Source: Candidatus Poribacteria bacterium
GTDB taxonomy: Bacteria > Poribacteria > WGA-4E > PCPOR2b
DNA: 64,000 bases
Direction: 5' to 3'
NCBI GenBank assembly: GCA_028819845.1
Contig: JAPPKS010000018.1
Location: 1-64,000 of the forward strand
Made by a program: the position numbers and the translations under genes. The notes beneath the pieces are model-generated. The model searched no databases and had not been told where the DNA came from. It saw only the letters and a program-made list of their open reading frames with translations. Shown here in pieces: positions 21,398 through 30,481 of this stretch (positions are counted from its first letter, which is position 1; each line of letters starts with the position of its first letter).

Positions 21398-24190
21398 ATG
21401 ACACCGATTCAACGCAGACGCATTTTCCTCATAATAACACCTATCGCAATTTTCATGCTTGGCAACGGCGGTCTATGGGCGCAACACAAACCGCAAACGG
21501 AAGCGGAAAAGGCATTGGCGGAGGAATTTGGCAGACGCGCGACAGCTACACTTAAAGGCGAGATTGTCTGGTCGGGCGAAGATTTGTCGCAGGCAACCGT
21601 GCAAGTCTACAGTGATGAGGACCTGAAGTCGTTATATACGGGTGTTACGGGGTTGAGGGGCGGTGAGTTTGAAATTCGCGTCGAACCGGGGGGCTACTAT
21701 CTCGTTGCTTTCGTGGATTTGGATCGCTCAGGAAAATTCAATATTGGCGACGGTATGGGTATTTACGGTATAACAGATTGGAATCATCCGAATCAGCGCA
21801 AGCAGTTGGTGAACATCGGTGCGCACAAAACAGTCAGCGGGCTTGCAATCGAAATAACGGCGAGAATGCAGAACGTTGATGGAAAAGGGAAGATAGTTGC
21901 AGCGTATGACTATCGCGAAAATCCATTTGAAGAATTTAAGAGGGATGTAACAAAGATTACCTCCGGCATCAAAGGGCAGCTGCATCGAACGGGGAACCAA
22001 TCGTTCGAAGACGCGCTCATTTTGGCATATACCGATCTTTCGTGGAAATTTCGCGCTGGGAGCGCACAGATTGAAAGCGACGGGAACTTTACGCTTAAAT
22101 TAACGCCCGGTAAGTATTACTTAATGGCAACCATTGATGCAAATCGTACCAATCTTTTTGATCACGGTGATGAATTAGGCATCTACGGAATTGACGATCT
22201 GCGTAACCAAGGGGCATTCCCACAGCCGATTTTGGTGGACGGAAACAGATTTACGAAGGATATTCAAATCGAGGTGACAGGGAAGCAGACCGAGAGCGGG
22301 AAAATTGTCCCGCTGGCGGAATTCGGTAAGGAGACGCTTCCAACGCAGCGCGCAACCGAACACGCACCGGCGAGTGTGTTGGGCGAAGTCGTGTGGGCTG
22401 AAAAATCGCTCAAAGGGAGTGCAATATATGTGTACCAGGACCCGGCGCTGGTGAAAATTGTGAAAAAGGTTGAGGCAGATGAAGAAGGGAAGTTCAGCCT
22501 ACAACTCCCGCCGGGCGGCTACTATCTTATTGTTAATGTTGATGCGGATGGTGACGGCAGCTACAGTCAAGGCGATGGCATCGGCGCGTACGGCAGCAAC
22601 GATATGACGAGTATGCCTCCATCCACGCTGGTTTTGAAACCGGCGGAGAGTTTTGACATCAAACTCCACGTTACCGCCCGCTTCAGTGCGGATGGCCAGC
22701 TCGAAGCGGTTCGGACAGCGGATTTGAACGACTTGAGCCAGAACACCGAAGGCGGAATAACAGGGCGCGTAATTTGGGAAGGAAAAGCATTCAGGGAAGG
22801 TATACTGTCACTTTCAAAAACACCCGATTTTGAATCGCCGATGCCAGTTACATTGAATTTGGAGGGCAATGGGCGTTACGAGGTGACGGTGCCGCCCGGC
22901 GGGTACTATGTGATGGCGATGGTAGATGTCGACGGCGATCGCAAAGCGGGATTGCAAGACGGTGTTGGCATCTACGGTACACGCTTTCCTGTGCGGGGGA
23001 CGCCGCAATTGGTTTCCGTGTTTAACGGATACACGACCCCCTATATTGACATCGAAATCTTCGCCATGTACATTGACGAAGAGGGTAACATGGCTGAAAT
23101 CGAGGATGGACACCGATCGGAAATTAAGTTCCAATACGGTGAGCCGGAAGACGTGTTAAACTTCACACGCTTTGGGCGCGAGATTGAACAGTGGTGGTAT
23201 TGGAATCAAGGCGTCGGTTTTATCTTTGAAGCGATTGGCGGCGGCTGGAGGTTGCAGAATCATCAGAATTTTGAGCCAAAATCGGTCCCGCCCCAAACTC
23301 AAAACGATTTCGCAATTCCATCGGAAAAATCTGCAGATGGGAGTACGGACACGGCATCTAACCCTTCTCATGCCAACGAAGAGCACCCGGAACTAGGGCT
23401 ACTGGACGCCATAGTCTACTATAGTTATGATGACATTATTTGGGGATACGCGCCAAACAACGTGCTGCAGCCGTTCGGTGCGGGTACGCGTCCAACGGCT
23501 TCACTAGACGATACGCTCACCTATATCGATCTCGAAGGGAACGTCATGGCGCGCGATTCTAGCGGCGAGGAAGAAATTTTGCTGCTCAGCAAGCGTGAAT
23601 TGGCATCAGACGCCGCAATCTCTCCGGACGGAAATTACATCGCCTTCGCGAGGCGCAGTGTTAATCGCAGCCGCATCTACATTCGGCATGTGCCCAGCCA
23701 GGAGGAGATACTTCTTCCGTCAACAGCGAGGGAGATGTTTACTCCGACTTGGCACAACAGCGGCGAGCTTCTCGCCTACAGCACGAGAGGAAGTATTGAA
23801 AATCCGGAAGCGGGGAACGATCGGAATATCTATGTCTACGATACGGTAACACATCGGCTGGAACCGGTAACCATCAGCCCTGATGATGACACGGAACCGG
23901 CATGGTCGCCATCCCATCCAAACGTTTTGGCGTTTTCCCGCGCCGACGGGCGGTTTCGCCAAATCTGGATTACTGAATTCAATTCGGAAGGGCAACCGGC
24001 GGAAAGGCAATTGACGCGGTACGGCGGGCAAAAGCCGATTTGGATGCCTAACGGTTCAATGATCATTTACGAAAATAACGGACAGCTTTGGATGGTCTCG
24101 CATGACGGCTCTGAAAACTATCCGCTCCGGTTTAAGGGCAGAGTCGTCTACGGTCATGAACCGTACGCGATTCCGGCTGCCAGGCCGTGA
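21398..24190 (+). CDS. Secreted protein: four tandem PGGYY repeats plus TolB-like propeller
   Basis: A 930-residue exported protein (signal segment LIITPIAIFMLGNGGLWAQ). Four tandem domains of about 110-140 residues cover roughly 40-560. Each begins G-E/Q/R-I/V-V/I-W and contains PPGGYYLIVNVDADGDGSYS-like sequence followed by GDGxGxYG. They look like carboxypeptidase-regulatory-like beta domains with an acidic, possibly calcium-binding, loop. After a linker with several Pro and Ser residues, the C-terminal part (about 690-930) is a WD40/TolB-like propeller: AISPDGNYIAFARRS, SGELLAYSTRGSIENPE, EPAWSPSHPNVLAFSRADGR. The whole is probably a periplasmic or surface binding protein. Confidence 0.85.
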   Translation: MTPIQRRRIFLIITPIAIFMLGNGGLWAQHKPQTEAEKALAEEFGRRATATLKGEIVWSGEDLSQATVQVYSDEDLKSLYTGVTGLRGGEFEIRVEPGGYYLVAFVDLDRSGKFNIGDGMGIYGITDWNHPNQRKQLVNIGAHKTVSGLAIEITARMQNVDGKGKIVAAYDYRENPFEEFKRDVTKITSGIKGQLHRTGNQSFEDALILAYTDLSWKFRAGSAQIESDGNFTLKLTPGKYYLMATIDANRTNLFDHGDELGIYGIDDLRNQGAFPQPILVDGNRFTKDIQIEVTGKQTESGKIVPLAEFGKETLPTQRATEHAPASVLGEVVWAEKSLKGSAIYVYQDPALVKIVKKVEADEEGKFSLQLPPGGYYLIVNVDADGDGSYSQGDGIGAYGSNDMTSMPPSTLVLKPAESFDIKLHVTARFSADGQLEAVRTADLNDLSQNTEGGITGRVIWEGKAFREGILSLSKTPDFESPMPVTLNLEGNGRYEVTVPPGGYYVMAMVDVDGDRKAGLQDGVGIYGTRFPVRGTPQLVSVFNGYTTPYIDIEIFAMYIDEEGNMAEIEDGHRSEIKFQYGEPEDVLNFTRFGREIEQWWYWNQGVGFIFEAIGGGWRLQNHQNFEPKSVPPQTQNDFAIPSEKSADGSTDTASNPSHANEEHPELGLLDAIVYYSYDDIIWGYAPNNVLQPFGAGTRPTASLDDTLTYIDLEGNVMARDSSGEEEILLLSKRELASDAAISPDGNYIAFARRSVNRSRIYIRHVPSQEEILLPSTAREMFTPTWHNSGELLAYSTRGSIENPEAGNDRNIYVYDTVTHRLEPVTISPDDDTEPAWSPSHPNVLAFSRADGRFRQIWITEFNSEGQPAERQLTRYGGQKPIWMPNGSMIIYENNGQLWMVSHDGSENYPLRFKGRVVYGHEPYAIPAARP

Positions 24191-24537
24191 TGTTCGATAG
24201 AAATTATTCGTGTTGTCTGAACTGTGATTCGTGTGATTATATGATGGGCTAAGATGAAGGGGAAGGCATCATTATTCGATGTTGAAGCCTTTGTAGGTTG
24301 GGTTAAGCGGTTGTGGTGAACAGAGGTGGGCATGCTGGGTGCGTTAGATGTTTTGAACGGGTTAGGATTTATGGTTCGTGTAGCGTAACCCAACGTTTTT
24401 GGTTAGTCGGAAAGTATTTGGGTTATCGGACCCGGTTCGGAAATTTGAAAAACGTTGGGTTCGCGTCGCGATTGCGTTGACATTCTGTCCGATTTAAAAC
24501 AAATTCTGTGAAAATCTTCAATCTCTCTCATTGTTAA

Positions 24538-24553
24538 TGCTAATATATTAGCA
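24538..24553. repeat. Perfect 16-bp palindrome
   Basis: TGCTAATATATTAGCA is a perfect 8+8 palindrome in an AT-rich stretch. It could be a binding site for a dimeric regulator or part of an inserted element. It is not adjacent to a start codon. Confidence 0.6.
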
Positions 24554-24591
24554 TATTAATCCGCTCAAAAGACTTAAAGATCTTTTTTTCT

Positions 24592-24670
24592 TGGTTACCT
24601 TTTTGTTACCTCACGATTCCAATGAACCCCCGCCACAAGCGGGTTCGGCGCAATTCGAAAAAGGTAACCA
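24592..24670. repeat. 79-bp inverted-repeat element
   Basis: TGGTTACCTTTTT (24592-24604) and AAAAAGGTAACCA (24658-24670) are perfect 13-bp inverted copies bounding a 53-bp interior. The interior carries a smaller hairpin, GAACCCCCGCCACAAGCGGG with TTC following. It is short enough to be a small nonautonomous element or a structured RNA. Confidence 0.6.
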
Positions 24671-24904
24671 TCAACATCAGCTCACCCGGAAAGCGGCCAT
24701 TTTCCACAGCTTGTCCTTTACGTACCCCCGATGTTTTTGGTTAGTCGGAAAGTATTTGGTTTATCGGAACCGGTTGGGATATATGAAAAGCGTTGGGTTC
24801 GCTGCGGATATCCTGCGATGCACGGTGCCGCAGATCTGGAACGTAATTTTCGCATGGCACGCATTAGCAGTTACCCGCTTAACCCAACCTACAGGAACTA
24901 GCGA

Positions 24905-24934
24905 GTAAATGTCGCGATTCGGAGATCGCTCGTA
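24905..24934. repeat. CGATTCGGAGATCGC interspersed repeat, copy 1
   Basis: CGCGATTCGGAGATCGCTC, preceded by GAGTAAAT, recurs at 57819-57846 preceded by GAGTGAAT. GCGAT and ATCGC can pair around TCGGAG. Two copies 33 kb apart in unrelated intergenic sequence suggest a dispersed repeat family. Confidence 0.7.
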
Positions 24935-24981
24935 CGGCGTGTTGATGGCGGTTGAAGATGAGAGGGTGAGGGACGTGCGGT

Positions 24982-26334
24982 TTACGCATCGCGTTTAAGT
25001 TTGAAATGGCGCATTTTGCGATGCAGATTGGTACGTTCAATGCCGAGTTGTTTCGATGTCTCGGTGATGTTCCAATCGTTCGCCTGCAGGCAATTGAGGA
25101 TAAAGCGCCCTTCAAATTCATGCCGGGCGTCTCTTAGCGGGGATTGGGTATTGATACCGTCAGCATCCGTGTAAAATAAATCCTCGGGGATATCTTCAAC
25201 GTCGATGTGTTGTTGCGGACATAAGATGACGAGTCGTTCAATGAGGTTGCGGAGTTGCCGCACATTGCCGGGCCAATCATAGCCGCGGAGAATGGTCAGG
25301 GCGGGTTCGGTGCATGCCATCTCAGGTTTACGGTTTTCCTGGCAAAACCGGTTTAAGAAGAAATTGACTAGCAAGGGGACATCGTCTCTTCGTTCCCGTA
25401 ACGGCGGGACATGAATGGGCACAACATTCAATCGGTAATACAGGTCTTCTCGAAAGGTGTGCTCACCGATTGAGGCTTGTAGGTCTTGGTTGGTGGCTGA
25501 GATGATGCGGACGTCAACGTGAATTGTCTTTTCGCCGCCGACTCGCTCGAATTCTTGATACTCAATCACTCGGAGCACTTTTGCCTGAGTTGATGCACTT
25601 GTATCTCCAATCTCGTCGAGGAAGATAGTACCTCCGTCGGCTTGTTCAAATTTGCCAACGCGTTGATTTGCGGCGCCCGTAAACGCCCCGCGCTCATGCC
25701 CAAAAAGTTCGGACTCTATCAGTTCATCGGGCAGCGCGGCGCAGTTCACCTTAACCAAAGGGGCTTGATTTCGGGCGCTGAGTTCGTGGATGGAATCCGC
25801 AATGAGTTCCTTGCCGGTACCGCTCTCTCCCGTGATAAGCACCCTTCCGCTAGTTGGGGCAATCTGTCGAATCTTCGCCATAATCCCCTGCATGGCGCCG
25901 CTGTCCCCAATCATTTGAAGACTGGCGCCTTCGCTAGCGTGCGACCGCCTAATCTCGAACTTCTGAACCTCCCGTTCAACCTTCTGCAGAACCGTGTCCA
26001 ACGAGAGGGGTTTTCCGAGAAAATCCAACCCGCCCAGCTTCCCGGCTTCCAATGCAAGATCGAATGAGCCGTGCCCGGTAATCATGATGACTTCAGTGTC
26101 AGGGGAAAGTTGTTTTATCCGCCGCAGCGTCTCGATGCCGTCAATTCCACCCGGCATCAGAATATCCAAAAACACCAGGTCGATTTGTTTCGTCGCCACG
26201 CGGCGAAGCCCTTCCTCGCCGCTAAGCGCGGTCTCTGCAGAATATCCTTCGTCGTGCAAGGCGCCTTGCAACGATTCGCAGATGCTGGGTTCGTCGTCGA
26301 TGATTAGGATTTTCAGCGCAGTAGCTTGCTTCAT
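24982..26334 (-). CDS. NtrC-family sigma-54-dependent response regulator
   Basis: 450 residues with the three classic domains: a receiver (about 1-125; acidic pocket DDEP and phospho-acceptor Asp57 in LVFLDILMPGG), a sigma-54 AAA+ domain (Walker A GESGTGKE, GAFTGA loop, Walker B-like GGTIFLDEIGD) and a C-terminal Fis-type HTH (SKQLGIERTNLHRKMRHFKL). It activates sigma-54 promoters when phosphorylated. No histidine kinase lies in the window, so it looks like an orphan. The stop of the TPR-amidase gene is only 15 bp upstream of its start, so the two are probably co-transcribed, tying the regulator to cell-wall remodelling by context only. Confidence 0.93.
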   Translation of the reverse strand: MKQATALKILIIDDEPSICESLQGALHDEGYSAETALSGEEGLRRVATKQIDLVFLDILMPGGIDGIETLRRIKQLSPDTEVIMITGHGSFDLALEAGKLGGLDFLGKPLSLDTVLQKVEREVQKFEIRRSHASEGASLQMIGDSGAMQGIMAKIRQIAPTSGRVLITGESGTGKELIADSIHELSARNQAPLVKVNCAALPDELIESELFGHERGAFTGAANQRVGKFEQADGGTIFLDEIGDTSASTQAKVLRVIEYQEFERVGGEKTIHVDVRIISATNQDLQASIGEHTFREDLYYRLNVVPIHVPPLRERRDDVPLLVNFFLNRFCQENRKPEMACTEPALTILRGYDWPGNVRQLRNLIERLVILCPQQHIDVEDIPEDLFYTDADGINTQSPLRDARHEFEGRFILNCLQANDWNITETSKQLGIERTNLHRKMRHFKLKRDA

Positions 26335-26349
26335 TGGGTTCCTCGTAAT

Positions 26350-27879
26350 TTAGTTGCTTGCTATAGGATTCAGATGTGCCGCCGCGAGCGGAAAATTTCT
26401 GACGTAGCGCTCGATGCCCTCGGCAATCGCCCGGACTATTTTACGCTGGTAAGTCTTGGCAACGAGCTTTCTCGATTCCGTTGAATTCGATAGAAACCCA
26501 ATTTCGACGAGCACCGACGGCACTTTTGTGCCAATCAGTACAACAAAGGGGGCGTGCTTTACACCGCGATTCCTGGCACCCGTTGCGGCAACCAGTTGTT
26601 CTTGAATAAACTGTGCGAGGCTGCGGCTTTCTGAACTCTTGCTTTCCTTGAGAATATCTCCTACCAACTTATCGAGTGCTTGAATGCTATAATTCGTACC
26701 TGCGTTTTCTCGTGCGGCGGTTATTCGCGCGGATTCATCGGACGCGAGCGCGAGATAGTACGTCTCGATTCCTGATGCCCCTGCGCTGTGGCTGGCATTG
26801 GCATGAATGCTGATAAAAAGATCGCCTTGCCCCTTCTTTGCAAATTTTGCTCGATTTTCGAGCGGGATATAGACATCGGTCTCACGGGTCATACGAACTT
26901 TATACCCCTTTTCCACCAAGAGATCGCGGAGCATTTTTGAGATGCCTAGCACAATACTTTTTTCCTGCCTCGCCCGATTAACCGCGCCGGGATCTTTTCC
27001 GCCGTGCCCGGGATCTATGATGATGGTTTTAACATCAAGTCCAAGTTGTTGAATCAATGACGGATTGGCAATTGGTTTGACGGGAGCAGCCTCCTTTTTT
27101 ACAGGCGTAGGCGCTGTCTTTCGTAATATTGGCGCCTTTTTTGGTGGTTGCGGCTTAGAAAGTACCGGCGCCCGTTCGATTGGTTTGGGCGGCAAACTGC
27201 TCTTATTAGCGGCGGTAGGTTCAATCTCTTTAGACTGCAGATTAGCAATGCGTTCCTTAGCTCGGGCAATAATCTCAGGGTTATTACTGCGCTCGGAAAG
27301 GGCTTGGTATGTGGTCTTTGCCAAGGTAAAGTGGCGTTGGTGTTCATACGACTGGCTAAGCTGTAACAGTGCTTCATCAGCAATCGGATGATCGAGGTAT
27401 CGGCTAATCACCTTCTGGTAGTACGCCGCAGCCCGATTATGGTCGCCGAGAACTGCGTGGCAATGCCCAAGCCAGTAGTGCGCTTCAGGGACATGCGGCG
27501 AATCGGGATAATCTTGAATCAACTTTTGAAACGCGCCAATCGCCCGCTGGATCGGCGTCAACTCCGCGTCCTGCCTCAACCACATCCAGCATGAACCTAT
27601 CGCGTATTGAGCATCGTCCGCCCATTCACCTTTTGCATCTGCGTCAATGACACGCTGAAATTCCTCTATGAGGGACACCCATGCCTGATTAGACACCGGG
27701 ACTCGGCCGTGAGCCATTTGCAGGTGTTTATTTGAAGCATTGGAGTACACCGCGGATGTTGTGTCAATCGCCGGGGCATGTACCGCTAGAGGCTGAATCT
27801 CGGGAGGAGGGTTCGAGCGAGCGCAAGAAAACACCGGCAATGCGGCTAATATGAGAGCGTAAATGTAATGTTTTTGCAT
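26350..27879 (-). CDS. N-acetylmuramoyl-L-alanine amidase with N-terminal TPR region
   Basis: 509 residues. The N-terminus is a lipoprotein-type signal (ALILAALPVFSCARSNPPPE, Cys at about 20), followed by TolA/YbgF-like tetratricopeptides (YAIGSCWMWLRQD, PEAHYWLGHCHAVLGDHNRA). A Pro/Lys/Ala-rich linker (about 225-275) leads to the Amidase_3 zinc hydrolase: IIIDPGHGGKDPGAVNR, FISIHANASHSAG and VPSVLVEIGFLSN give the metal ligands. It cleaves the bond between MurNAc and the stem peptide. The TPR part may position it at divisomal or Tol-like complexes, which is inference. Confidence 0.92.
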   Translation of the reverse strand: MQKHYIYALILAALPVFSCARSNPPPEIQPLAVHAPAIDTTSAVYSNASNKHLQMAHGRVPVSNQAWVSLIEEFQRVIDADAKGEWADDAQYAIGSCWMWLRQDAELTPIQRAIGAFQKLIQDYPDSPHVPEAHYWLGHCHAVLGDHNRAAAYYQKVISRYLDHPIADEALLQLSQSYEHQRHFTLAKTTYQALSERSNNPEIIARAKERIANLQSKEIEPTAANKSSLPPKPIERAPVLSKPQPPKKAPILRKTAPTPVKKEAAPVKPIANPSLIQQLGLDVKTIIIDPGHGGKDPGAVNRARQEKSIVLGISKMLRDLLVEKGYKVRMTRETDVYIPLENRAKFAKKGQGDLFISIHANASHSAGASGIETYYLALASDESARITAARENAGTNYSIQALDKLVGDILKESKSSESRSLAQFIQEQLVAATGARNRGVKHAPFVVLIGTKVPSVLVEIGFLSNSTESRKLVAKTYQRKIVRAIAEGIERYVRNFPLAAAHLNPIASN

Positions 27880-27993
27880 AATGTACAGTTTTAGTTCGGT
27901 GCGGACGTTTGTTATTTGGCTTGCGGATTTGCATGTGTCTTAGAGGGTCAATACTGGTTGCAGTAAAATCGCTGCGCGCTCAATCGTAAGAAG

Positions 27994-28860
27994 CTAACGC
28001 CCTGTGCCATCGGTTAATTCCGCAATGCCGTTTGCAAGGGCGGCAAACTCTGAAATTTCCAATGTTTCGCCCCGCCGGCGTGGATCAATTTCAAGTTTGT
28101 CAAATACGGAATCCAGTGCTTCGGCGGTGATAGGAACGTTATTTTTTAGCAGCGCGTTTCGCAACATTTTGCGGCGCGCTTGGAACGAAGCGCGAATAAT
28201 CCGAAAGAATAAGGCTTCATCAGCGACGCGAACCTTCGGTGCATCTCGTATCTTGAGCTTGACAATTGCAGATTCGACCTGCGGCGCCGGATAGAAACAA
28301 TCCGGTGGAATAACATCGACAATCTCAGTTTCGGCGTAGTAAGAAATTCCAACTGTGAGTGCCCCGTAAGTTTTGCGGTCGGGCAGCGCCGCAATTCGGT
28401 CAGCGACCTCCCTTTGCATCATCAGGACACAAATTCCAATGTGTCTGTGGTGACTCAATAACTTCCAGATGATTGGGGTCGTAATGGAATAAGGCAAATT
28501 TGCGATGACTTTTGTATTGGAGCGAGAGAATTGGTCGAGCAAAGGGGAGAGGTTTACTTTGAGAACATCGCCGTGAATCAACCTAACCTGCGGAAAATCC
28601 GTAAACCTACACTGTAATTCTCGAAATAATACGTTGTCTACCTCTATCGCAATGACGCGTTTGGCGTTAAGTGCCAGAGCCGATGTCAGAAATCCCAAGC
28701 CGGCGCCGATTTCCAACGCAGAATCTGCGTCTGTGATTTCCGATGCGGCGACAATCTTTTCTAGAACGTTTGGGTCAATTAAAAAATTCTGGCCCAGTCT
28801 TTTTCTAGGGCGGGTTCCTGTGCGGTTTAGAAACTCACGCACCAGTTGATAGTAGGTCAT
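27994..28860 (-). CDS. rsmA: 16S rRNA dimethyladenosine transferase RsmA/KsgA
   Basis: 288 residues with the class I methyltransferase fold: RKRLGQNFLIDPNVLEKIV at the start, SAM motif EIGAGLGFLT, LIHGDVLK and the catalytic NLPYSITTPII (motif IV). It dimethylates A1518 and A1519 of 16S rRNA in 30S assembly. The C-terminal helical part (RRKMLRNALLKNNV) is normal. It lies upstream of the amidase gene by 114 bp in the same direction, so readthrough is possible. All residues expected for activity are present. Confidence 0.95.
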   Translation of the reverse strand: MTYYQLVREFLNRTGTRPRKRLGQNFLIDPNVLEKIVAASEITDADSALEIGAGLGFLTSALALNAKRVIAIEVDNVLFRELQCRFTDFPQVRLIHGDVLKVNLSPLLDQFSRSNTKVIANLPYSITTPIIWKLLSHHRHIGICVLMMQREVADRIAALPDRKTYGALTVGISYYAETEIVDVIPPDCFYPAPQVESAIVKLKIRDAPKVRVADEALFFRIIRASFQARRKMLRNALLKNNVPITAEALDSVFDKLEIDPRRRGETLEISEFAALANGIAELTDGTGR

Positions 28861-29318
28861 CTTCAGCTCAAAGATTGGCTGATGCTAGGAAATGGTGCAT
28901 CTGGGACCGAGGTAATGGCAGACATTAGGCTCTGTTGGCGTTAAATCACAACCGCAAAGACACACAATCCACCGTAGGGGTTGGGGCGCCTAACCCGCTA
29001 TTCACACATCAAATCTGTATGGGCGGCGGACCGATACCGGCGTTGGTCAAAGGGCGAAATGACCCCGTCATTACTATTACGCTCAGCTTCACATAAATGC
29101 CGTCGCGCCCCGAATAAAACCGTAGTCACTCGCCGTATTTTGACCCAATTCCGATGAGGCTGTCAAGCGGAAAAACCGTTTCTCATGCGGTGTACAAGTC
29201 TATAGTGCGGCGGGTGACAACGCTCTGAACACTTGGTTTTGATATTCGGGTCAATCTGTGTTATTATTACCGTGTTTCGTAACGGACACAGTCCCTTCAT
29301 CTTACGTATTAAGAAAAC
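28861..29318. other. Intergenic region between divergent genes
   Basis: About 460 bp between rsmA (minus) and the RimK-type gene (plus). It must hold divergent promoters. I see no repeat of the families described here, and no supported RNA structure. Confidence 0.4.
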
Positions 29319-30197
29319 ATGAAAATTGCCATCCTCTCCCTCGCCAGCCAGAATTATGCGACCCGCCGATTGGTTGGTTCTTCCCGTGCGATGGGGCATA
29401 CTCCATTTGTCCTCAACCCGTTCGGGTTTTACCTGCACGTTGGCGGCGAAGGGAGGCAGATTTACTACGAAGATTCCCCGGTCAACGACTTCGATGTCGT
29501 CCTGCCTCGCTTGAGTTCTTCCACAGCGAAATACGGCGAGGAGGTCATTGCGCACTTTGAATGGGCCGGCGTCCCCGCAATCAACCGGGCGCAATCGATT
29601 GCCAATGCCCGGAACAAATTCCGAACCCTCCGCATCCTCGCTCAACACGGTTTGCCGGTACCGCCGAGTTTCACCGCCGGCTCAGCTCAATTTTTGGATC
29701 GATGCGTCCGGGAGGCGGGTGAATTCCCGTTCATCATGAAACCGTTCGAAGGAACGCACGGGAAGGCGTTTCTGCTTCTGGATACGCAGACCTCCCTCGC
29801 TTCTGCGGTCGATGCAATGTGCGACCTGCATCAAGATTACGTTATTCAGCCGTTTATCCAGGAATCTTCGGGACATGATGCACGCGTAATTGTTGTCGGC
29901 GGAAAGGTAGTCGCTGCGATGCGGCGTACGGCGCCCGCCGGAGAGTTCAGGACAAATATTCATCGCGGCGGAGAAGGACATCCGATTCATCTCCGAGACG
30001 AATACATTGACACAGCGCTCCGCGCCACGGCTGCGATGGGACTAGAAGTCGCTGGCGTTGATTTGTTGCAAACATCCGCGGGCCCGCTGATATTAGAGGT
30101 CAATCCATCGCCCGGCTTTGAGGAGGTCGAAGCGTCGACCGGCATCAAGGTCGCAGAAGCGATTATTGCGTTCGCTGAAGAATTTATTGCGAGTTAA
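29319..30197 (+). CDS. RimK-family ATP-grasp ligase
   Basis: 292 residues matching the RimK family: N-terminal MKIAILSLASQNYATRRLV and GHTPFVLNPFGFYLHVG, then the ATP-grasp core (PFIMKPFEGTHGKAFLLLD for nucleotide binding and VAGVDLLQTSAGPLILEVNP for the metal-binding strand). RimK adds glutamates to ribosomal protein S6; relatives make other amino-acid tails, for example in coenzyme or peptide tailoring. Nothing nearby narrows the acceptor, so rimK itself is only one option. It is monocistronic as far as I can see. Confidence 0.88.
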   Translation: MKIAILSLASQNYATRRLVGSSRAMGHTPFVLNPFGFYLHVGGEGRQIYYEDSPVNDFDVVLPRLSSSTAKYGEEVIAHFEWAGVPAINRAQSIANARNKFRTLRILAQHGLPVPPSFTAGSAQFLDRCVREAGEFPFIMKPFEGTHGKAFLLLDTQTSLASAVDAMCDLHQDYVIQPFIQESSGHDARVIVVGGKVVAAMRRTAPAGEFRTNIHRGGEGHPIHLRDEYIDTALRATAAMGLEVAGVDLLQTSAGPLILEVNPSPGFEEVEASTGIKVAEAIIAFAEEFIAS

Positions 30198-30481
30198 AAC
30201 GTAACAGATGAATCCCTTTTCACCACAATAGCCGAACCTGACTGCGTTTGCGGCATTGAGTTGTTGCATTAGACGTTTCACGGCAGTACCGGCCACTTCG
30301 AAACGATTCAAGCTCCCCACCTCATGCGTGACATTGATTCTTCCCCTTTTTTGTATCCATCAGTCTATTAAAGTCGTTTGTATGACAAAATTGTTCTGCG
30401 ATGTTAATGTTCATATAATAGAGGATACTGTATGGCGCGGCAGCGCAATACAACACACAACTCGGAAGTGGAGCTTGTACC

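Larger units (their letters stand above)
24191..24981. repeat. Repeat-rich noncoding region
   Basis: About 790 bp between convergent genes with no gene. It holds four GTTGGGT-family arms (TGTAGGTTGGGTTAAGCG at 24293, GTAACCCAACGTTTTTGG at 24386, AACGTTGGGTTCGCG at 24454, AGCGTTGGGTTCGCTGCGG at 24789, and TTAACCCAACCTACAGG at 24880). A segment of about 65 bp (GTTTTTGGTTAGTCGGAAAG onward, 24394-24460) recurs at 24732-24800 and brackets an unrelated 270-bp stretch, which may be an insertion flanked by the duplicated arm. Confidence 0.75.
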
